Assembly: GCA_023388635.1 (NCBI GenBank) | Contig: JAEWFW010000003.1 | Coordinates: 1 to 26,772, forward strand | From: Bacillota bacterium | GTDB lineage: Bacteria > Bacillota > Bacilli > Desulfuribacillales > Desulfuribacillaceae | Reading direction: 5' to 3' | Length of the DNA stretch: 26,772 bases | Shown: positions 22,946 through 26,772 of the stretch, piece after piece | Numbering within the stretch: the stretch's first letter is position 1 | Layout of the letters: every line of letters starts with the position of its first letter | Made by a program: the position numbers and the translations under genes | Notes under the pieces: generated by a model | The model's database searches: none | Told to the model about the DNA's origin: nothing | Seen by the model: only the letters and a program-made list of their open reading frames with translations

Positions 22946-22957
22946 GTTTTATAGACA
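22946..22957. repeat. 12-bp direct repeat GTTTTATAGACA, copy 2
   Basis: This copy lies between the end of the regulator gene and the Fur box of the siderophore operon. A shorter version (TTTTATAG, 24635-24642) also occurs upstream of the regulator gene itself. Confidence 0.4.
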
Positions 22958-22966
22958 TTCCCGTAA

Positions 22967-24511
22967 CTATCTCGTCAGCAGCTGGAGCCGATTGACTATT
23001 TGATCAAGCAAGCATTCATGCATCGCTGCATTATACATAAAATGTACGCCCAATGGGATCGTAATACAATGTCCGGCTGAACGACCTTCTCTCAATTGAT
23101 TCCATAAGTAATGGAGTTCCTCCGCTTCCTCGGGTGCCATCGAATCTTCAATTAATATTACAATATGATTGCTTTGCAACTCCGCAATCGATTTGAGATC
23201 GGCAAAAGCCTGCTTACCGAATTCCTTGACAGTATCAGGTGGCATAAAGCCCAATTCATCGTAGAAAAAATCAGTCAATTTAATTGCATGCACACCGTAT
23301 ACACAAAATTTTCCTCCACGAATTCCTGCAATCACAATCGGTTCATCAGCAAAAGTATTTTTTACATGTGCCCTAGCATTCGCAACCTTTTGATCATATT
23401 CAGTCAACCATTTCCCTGCCACCGTGGTCAATTCAAGTAAATCAGCAATCACCAACAATCGCTCTCTCCATGAGCAGCGTTTCCAATCGATAATCTCCAA
23501 CGCAGACGTAGCACTAAGTTTATCATGTATTTCTTTATTAACCGGACCAGATATAATTACATCAGGCTGTAACAATTGAATCTCCTCTAAACTTGCACGC
23601 CAATTATTTAACCAATGCCGTTTCAATGTGATTTTAGGAATGATCCCTAAAACAGAAAAATCACCATCAAATACTTCACATAAATTTGCAATCGATATTT
23701 GTGCTCTAGCTGCATACTCACTGGGCGCAATTCCCATATACTTTTTAAAAAGGCGACTAAAATATAATTCGTCAACGTACCCTACGGAATAGGCTACCTC
23801 TGCCACCGACAACTGTCTTGATGCCAGTAACTGTAATGCCATTCGCAAACGAACCGTCTGGACAAAGCGATACGGACTCAATCCCGTATGCTCTTTAAAT
23901 GCTTGATAAAATCGCCTCTCGCCCACACCCGACTGGTTGACCAAATCTACGATATCAAATGTCGTATCATAATGTTCGAGCATTTGCTGCTTTATTTCAG
24001 CAATGTAATCATTCAGATGCTTGGTATCCCGCGAAAAACTATCAAAATATCTTAGAAAAGCTGCCGCTATCATATACAGATACGCTTGAAGCTGGTAATA
24101 AATCGGTCCCACCTGTACCTCTGCGCCCTCCTCAAATGCTGCTATCCAATGGTTTAGCAGAGGAAATTTAATATGGGAAATCGCAGGTATGTTGTCTATA
24201 TTGTGTTTTTGGTCTTTCATACTTTCATCGAACCAAAAACAATGGATGAAAACTACTTTGCAAACAGTCGTCGTTCCGTGCCTCAATTGAAACGGAATCC
24301 CAGCGGGGATATAAAAAACCTCCCCAGATTCAATCCGCTCCCATTCTGTTCGCATGGTGTAACACATGATCTCAATACTCTGATGCTGACATATTCCGAA
24401 TACATGAGTATCGAATATCATTTCTGGAGTCGAAGACGCATTTTTGCAATCAATAGATTGTGTTCCCTTATATGCAAGCGTCGGAATATCCAACAAATTA
24501 CCATTGCTCAT
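22967..24511 (-). CDS. AraC-family regulator fused to a siderophore-binding domain (Btr/YbbB-like)
   Basis: This is a 514-residue cytosolic transcription factor. Residues 1-160 form an AraC-type cupin sensor (GEVFYIPAGIPFQLRHG at 63-79). Residues about 170-268 form the AraC double helix-turn-helix, with FDIVDLVNQSGVGERRFYQAFKEHTG and LSVAEVAYSVGYVDELYFSRLFKKYMGIAPSEY. Residues 275-514 resemble a periplasmic binding protein domain without a signal peptide (PDVIISGPVNKEIHDKL, FADEPIVIAGIRGGKFCVYG). B. subtilis Btr has this layout and activates siderophore import when it senses the iron-siderophore. The ATG at 24511 is chosen over the frame start at 24574 because GAGGT stands seven bases upstream. 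It is tandem with and upstream of the importer it probably controls. Confidence 0.88.
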   Translation of the reverse strand: MSNGNLLDIPTLAYKGTQSIDCKNASSTPEMIFDTHVFGICQHQSIEIMCYTMRTEWERIESGEVFYIPAGIPFQLRHGTTTVCKVVFIHCFWFDESMKDQKHNIDNIPAISHIKFPLLNHWIAAFEEGAEVQVGPIYYQLQAYLYMIAAAFLRYFDSFSRDTKHLNDYIAEIKQQMLEHYDTTFDIVDLVNQSGVGERRFYQAFKEHTGLSPYRFVQTVRLRMALQLLASRQLSVAEVAYSVGYVDELYFSRLFKKYMGIAPSEYAARAQISIANLCEVFDGDFSVLGIIPKITLKRHWLNNWRASLEEIQLLQPDVIISGPVNKEIHDKLSATSALEIIDWKRCSWRERLLVIADLLELTTVAGKWLTEYDQKVANARAHVKNTFADEPIVIAGIRGGKFCVYGVHAIKLTDFFYDELGFMPPDTVKEFGKQAFADLKSIAELQSNHIVILIEDSMAPEEAEELHYLWNQLREGRSAGHCITIPLGVHFMYNAAMHECLLDQIVNRLQLLTR

Positions 24512-24587
24512 AAGCAATACCTCGTCTTTCTTTAGTTTATACAAGGGTGAAATTTGCCAGCAATCTAAATACAAATCTACTAACTAC

Positions 24588-24616
24588 TTAATACTACCAC
24601 GAATTGATAATGATAA
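24588..24616 (-). promoter_or_regulatory. Candidate promoter of the regulator gene
   Basis: On the minus strand TTATCA (24611-24616) and TATTAA (24588-24593) are spaced by 17 bases. The -35 hexamer is inside the Fur-box match at 24605-24619, so iron-loaded Fur would block it. Confidence 0.4.
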
Positions 24617-24619
24617 TCT
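24605..24619. promoter_or_regulatory. Fur box between regulator and catalase genes
   Basis: TGATAATGATAATCT contains two tandem GATAAT hexamers and matches the 7-1-7 Fur consensus at 12 of 14 defined positions. It is 94 bases upstream of the regulator start and 174 bases upstream of the catalase start, so it is more likely to serve the regulator. Confidence 0.7.
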
Positions 24620-24792
24620 ATCTCTTTGGCGGAATTTTATAGCTAAAAAGTAACACCTTCTCCTCTTGGCATTAAGATACACCGCGCAGTTGAGCGGAAA
24701 GGCGTATATTCAATGGTATTATCTTCAAACATTATGAATACATTGTATCTATATTATTATCGTGCTTTTAGCACATTTTGGAGGGTTCATAG

Positions 24793-26478
24793 ATGGACAG
24801 CAATAACGGATGGTTTCAATTAGAAAGACAAAAAGAGAATCCCCGACGCGCGACAGGTAGACAAAACGAGCAGATCAATTACAATCAACCTCGATCACCT
24901 TATCCTAGCGCTCATAAGAACGGTCAGCCGATGGCTGGCGAAGTGCCCCGCCTAAACATAACCCCCGCAAAAACACGGAGCTCAGATATATCTCATTCGC
25001 ATGCTTATATGGGCGGTAATCCAACGGCTGCCGAAGTGCACCACAAAAACGTAACGCCCGCGAAAACAGAGAGCCGGGATGTACCCCATTCGCGTGCTTA
25101 TACGGGCGGCAATCCGATGACTGCCGAAGCATCCAGCCTAAACGTAACACCGGAATCGAATGTATCCCATTCACAGACAGTGGGTGTACGAGGTCCTGTT
25201 CTTATACAGGACACCGCTCTCCATGAAACTTTGGAGACATTTGTATTTTCCACTACACTGCCGAGGCGCATACATGTAAAAGGATATGGCGCTTTTGGGT
25301 ATTTTCGCACCACTCACTCGATGAGCGAATATACTAAAGCCGAATTTTTGCAAACACCCGGTCAACAGATGCCGGTAGCGGTCCGCTTCTCCCTGGCGTC
25401 AAGTAATCTGGGAACGCCGGATACTTTAAGAAATGTGCGTGGATTCAGCACCAGATTTTATACTGAGCAGGGAATCTTCGATCTGCTCTGCAACCATCTC
25501 CCTATCTTTTTTGTACGCGACGCGATTCGTGTGCCGGATGTGATCGCCCATCTTTCTCCCTCACCAGTGAACAATCTGGCTGACCCAGAGCTGTTTTGGA
25601 GTCTGTTTGCCGAATATCCTGAGACAACCAATATGCTGGTATGGTTTTTTTCAGATTTGGGAACGGTCAAAAGCTTGCGCCATATCCCGGGATATAGTGT
25701 GAGCACCTATGTCTGGCGGAACGCGCAGGGTGTTCGGCGCTATGTAAAATACAATTGGGTTCCCATGGCTGGGCAACAGTACATTGATCGGCAAGAAGCC
25801 CAGGCGCTGGCATGCAAAAACCCGAACATCGCCGGGAACGATCTATATAACCATATCGCCCAAGGCAATACCGTTGAATATGAGCTGCGTGTACAATTGA
25901 TGGATCCCGAGGATGCAGAGACACTTCCATTTGATCCTCTGGACGATACCAAGGTGTGGGACGAAGCCCAATATCCCTATTTGCCCGTCGGGCGGATGGT
26001 TTTAAACCAAAACCCGGATGATTATTCCCAACAGGTCGATAAATTGGCCTTTAATCCGGCGAACCTGCTTCCCGGGCTAGAGTTTTCAGATGACAAGGTT
26101 CTACAAGGACGCACATTTATTTATTCGGATGCACAGCGCCATCGACTGGGTCCTGATTACCGTAATATCCCCGTCAATAGACAGCCAGATTGGTCTCCTG
26201 CATCAATGGTATCCAGTGGAAACGGCAGATATGTCGCCGGTGAGATTATGCGTGCCGAAATCCCTAACCCAGACAATTTTACGCAAGCGGGTCAGAGATA
26301 TGAATCATTTTCTGCGGTGGAGAAACAGCACCTTGCAGACAATATTGCATCGGAACTTGTAGCTGCCAACCCTGATACCCAGCGCGCCGTCTTGAGACAC
26401 GTGGAACTTGCATCTCCTGCACTTGCGGAGACCATCAGAAACCGAATGATTTTTTATTCCAGCACTACTAGAAAATAA
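24793..26478 (+). CDS. Heme catalase with repeat-bearing N-terminal extension
   Basis: This enzyme breaks hydrogen peroxide into water and oxygen. The catalase core starts near residue 133 (RGPVLIQD). Visible key residues are distal His161 (RRIHVKGYGAFGYF), Asn234 (LLCNHLPIFF), and proximal Tyr444 with Arg440 (LQGRTFIYSDAQRHRLG). The CNH variant of the usual GNN is, from memory, seen in a Firmicutes subclade. It ends with a short helical domain, so it is a small-subunit type. Residues 1-132 are hydrophilic, lack a signal peptide and include three imperfect repeats of 31-residue period (44-131), which are not part of standard catalases. The ATG follows GGAGGG. It is divergent from the regulator gene. 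Confidence 0.93.
   Translation: MDSNNGWFQLERQKENPRRATGRQNEQINYNQPRSPYPSAHKNGQPMAGEVPRLNITPAKTRSSDISHSHAYMGGNPTAAEVHHKNVTPAKTESRDVPHSRAYTGGNPMTAEASSLNVTPESNVSHSQTVGVRGPVLIQDTALHETLETFVFSTTLPRRIHVKGYGAFGYFRTTHSMSEYTKAEFLQTPGQQMPVAVRFSLASSNLGTPDTLRNVRGFSTRFYTEQGIFDLLCNHLPIFFVRDAIRVPDVIAHLSPSPVNNLADPELFWSLFAEYPETTNMLVWFFSDLGTVKSLRHIPGYSVSTYVWRNAQGVRRYVKYNWVPMAGQQYIDRQEAQALACKNPNIAGNDLYNHIAQGNTVEYELRVQLMDPEDAETLPFDPLDDTKVWDEAQYPYLPVGRMVLNQNPDDYSQQVDKLAFNPANLLPGLEFSDDKVLQGRTFIYSDAQRHRLGPDYRNIPVNRQPDWSPASMVSSGNGRYVAGEIMRAEIPNPDNFTQAGQRYESFSAVEKQHLADNIASELVAANPDTQRAVLRHVELASPALAETIRNRMIFYSSTTRK
24922..25185 (+). repeat. Tandem 93-bp repeats encoding the catalase N-terminal extension
   Basis: There are three units: 24922-25014, 25015-25107 and 25108-25185, the third shortened by about five codons. 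The shared protein pattern is G(N/Q)P-x-x-(A/G)E-x(4)-N-(V/I)TP-x-x-HS, for example EVPRLNITPAKT, EVHHKNVTPAKT and EASSLNVTPES. Spacing between the repeated Pro residues (46, 77, 108) is exactly 31. Confidence 0.8.
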
Positions 26479-26540
26479 CCCTATTACTCCGATACATCCG
26501 TATCTTCGGAATTAGTGAACTTTTATGTAGCTGTAACCTC

Positions 26541-26582
26541 AGCAAGAGCGGCATGGTGATCTGTCCATGCCGCTCTTGCTTT
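26541..26582 (+). terminator. Terminator of the catalase gene
   Basis: A perfect 16-bp inverted repeat (AGCAAGAGCGGCATGG at 26541-26556 and its complement at 26565-26580) has an eight-base loop. The T-tract is weak. It could serve both converging transcripts. Confidence 0.75.
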
Positions 26583-26603
26583 ATCTCTGGTTAGTCACTA
26601 AAT

Positions 26604-26643
26604 TAAAAAAATTCAGATGGAGTAAAAGAATCCCCACCTGAAT
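26604..26643 (-). terminator. Terminator of the collagen-like gene
   Basis: On the minus strand ATTCAGGTGG pairs with CCATCTGAAT (one G-T wobble) and is followed directly by a seven-base T-run. It lies about 30 bases after the collagen-like stop codon. Confidence 0.8.
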
Positions 26644-26673
26644 TAAGAACTTACTTTAAAGTAAAATTAACTT

Positions 26674-26772
26674 CTATGCTCCTGTTGGACCAGTTGGACC
26701 TGTTGCTCCCGTTGGACCTGCTACTCCTGTTGGACCTGCTACTCCCGTTGGACCGGTTGCCCCCGTTGGACC
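26674..26772 (-). CDS. Collagen-like protein, C-terminal end only (exosporium type)
   Basis: Only the last 32 codons and the TAG stop are in the window. They read as uninterrupted Gly-X-Y triplets: GPT repeated six times with GAT, GVA and a final GA before the stop. GPT-rich collagen repeats are typical of BclA-like exosporium filament proteins of spore-formers, where the threonines carry glycans. There is no non-collagen C-terminal domain, although BclA proteins usually end in a trimerising globular domain; the frame simply stops inside the repeat. The gene reads toward the catalase and has its own strong terminator. Confidence 0.85.
   Translation of the reverse strand, partial: GPTGATGPTGVAGPTGVAGPTGATGPTGPTGA

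Noticed and set aside
24922..25185. Tandem 93-bp repeats as a CRISPR-like array
   Set aside because: The units are in frame, coding and contiguous, with codon-level divergence; there are no spacers and no cas genes.
25477..25530. Loss of the catalase active-site asparagine (CNH in place of GNN)
   Set aside because: The first Asn of the motif aligns with the catalytic one and is kept; only the second position varies, and distal His and proximal Tyr are present.
26674..26772. Short direct DNA repeats at the right edge as a CRISPR or microsatellite
   Set aside because: They translate cleanly on the minus strand as Gly-X-Y collagen triplets ending in a stop, followed by a good terminator.

Overview
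This window looks like chromosomal DNA of an endospore-forming Bacillales bacterium (Firmicutes), of a Paenibacillus-, Brevibacillus- or Alicyclobacillus-like type. I cannot fix the genus. The evidence is a classic spore-former block (scpA-scpB, DUF2953-ytfJ/gerW, dacB-spmA-spmB, rluB, resD), a CgeB-family spore-surface glycosyltransferase, a collagen-like GPT-repeat protein of exosporium type, strong AGGAGG-type ribosome sites, and frequent TTG and GTG starts. I see no rRNA, tRNA, CRISPR array, transposase or complete mobile element. No stretch longer than 300 bases lacks a gene.

Layout. (1) 1-8100 is mostly minus strand and is core genome. Read in the direction of transcription it holds trpS, scpA, scpB, a DUF2953 membrane protein, ytfJ, then dacB-spmA-spmB, rluB and the start of resD. 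A plus-strand hemerythrin-like gene sits inside this block between ytfJ and dacB. (2) 8336-18083 is plus-strand accessory DNA. It holds a TraX-like membrane protein, a tightly coupled four-gene glycan operon (CgeB-type glycosyltransferase, NAD-sugar epimerase/dehydratase, GT4-like glycosyltransferase, small DNRLRE/CBM96-like protein), a polar amino-acid ABC importer (two permeases, ATPase, lipoprotein), and a large glycosyltransferase-methyltransferase fusion. (3) 18298-24511 is minus strand. It holds a HicB(DUF1902)/HicA toxin-antitoxin pair, a four-gene iron-siderophore ABC importer of YclNOPQ type, and upstream of it a Btr-like AraC regulator fused to a siderophore-binding domain. Good Fur-box matches precede both the importer and the regulator. 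(4) 24793-26772 holds a plus-strand heme catalase with an unusual repeat-bearing N-terminal extension, and the 3' end of a minus-strand collagen-like protein.

How the parts may work together. The glycan operon and the GT-methyltransferase fusion probably build or decorate a spore-surface polysaccharide or glycoprotein; the threonine-rich collagen repeats at the right edge are one conceivable acceptor. The regulator and importer form an iron-siderophore uptake circuit gated by Fur. The catalase shares its upstream region, including a Fur box, with the regulator gene.

The strongest oddities are four. A 38-bp imperfect copy of the 3' end of the siderophore ATPase gene lies exactly 840 bp away on the far side of hicBA, so the toxin-antitoxin pair is bracketed by direct repeats. 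The catalase carries a 31-residue tandem repeat ahead of its core. A DNRLRE-like domain stands alone as a small protein in the glycan operon. resABC is absent between rluB and resD.
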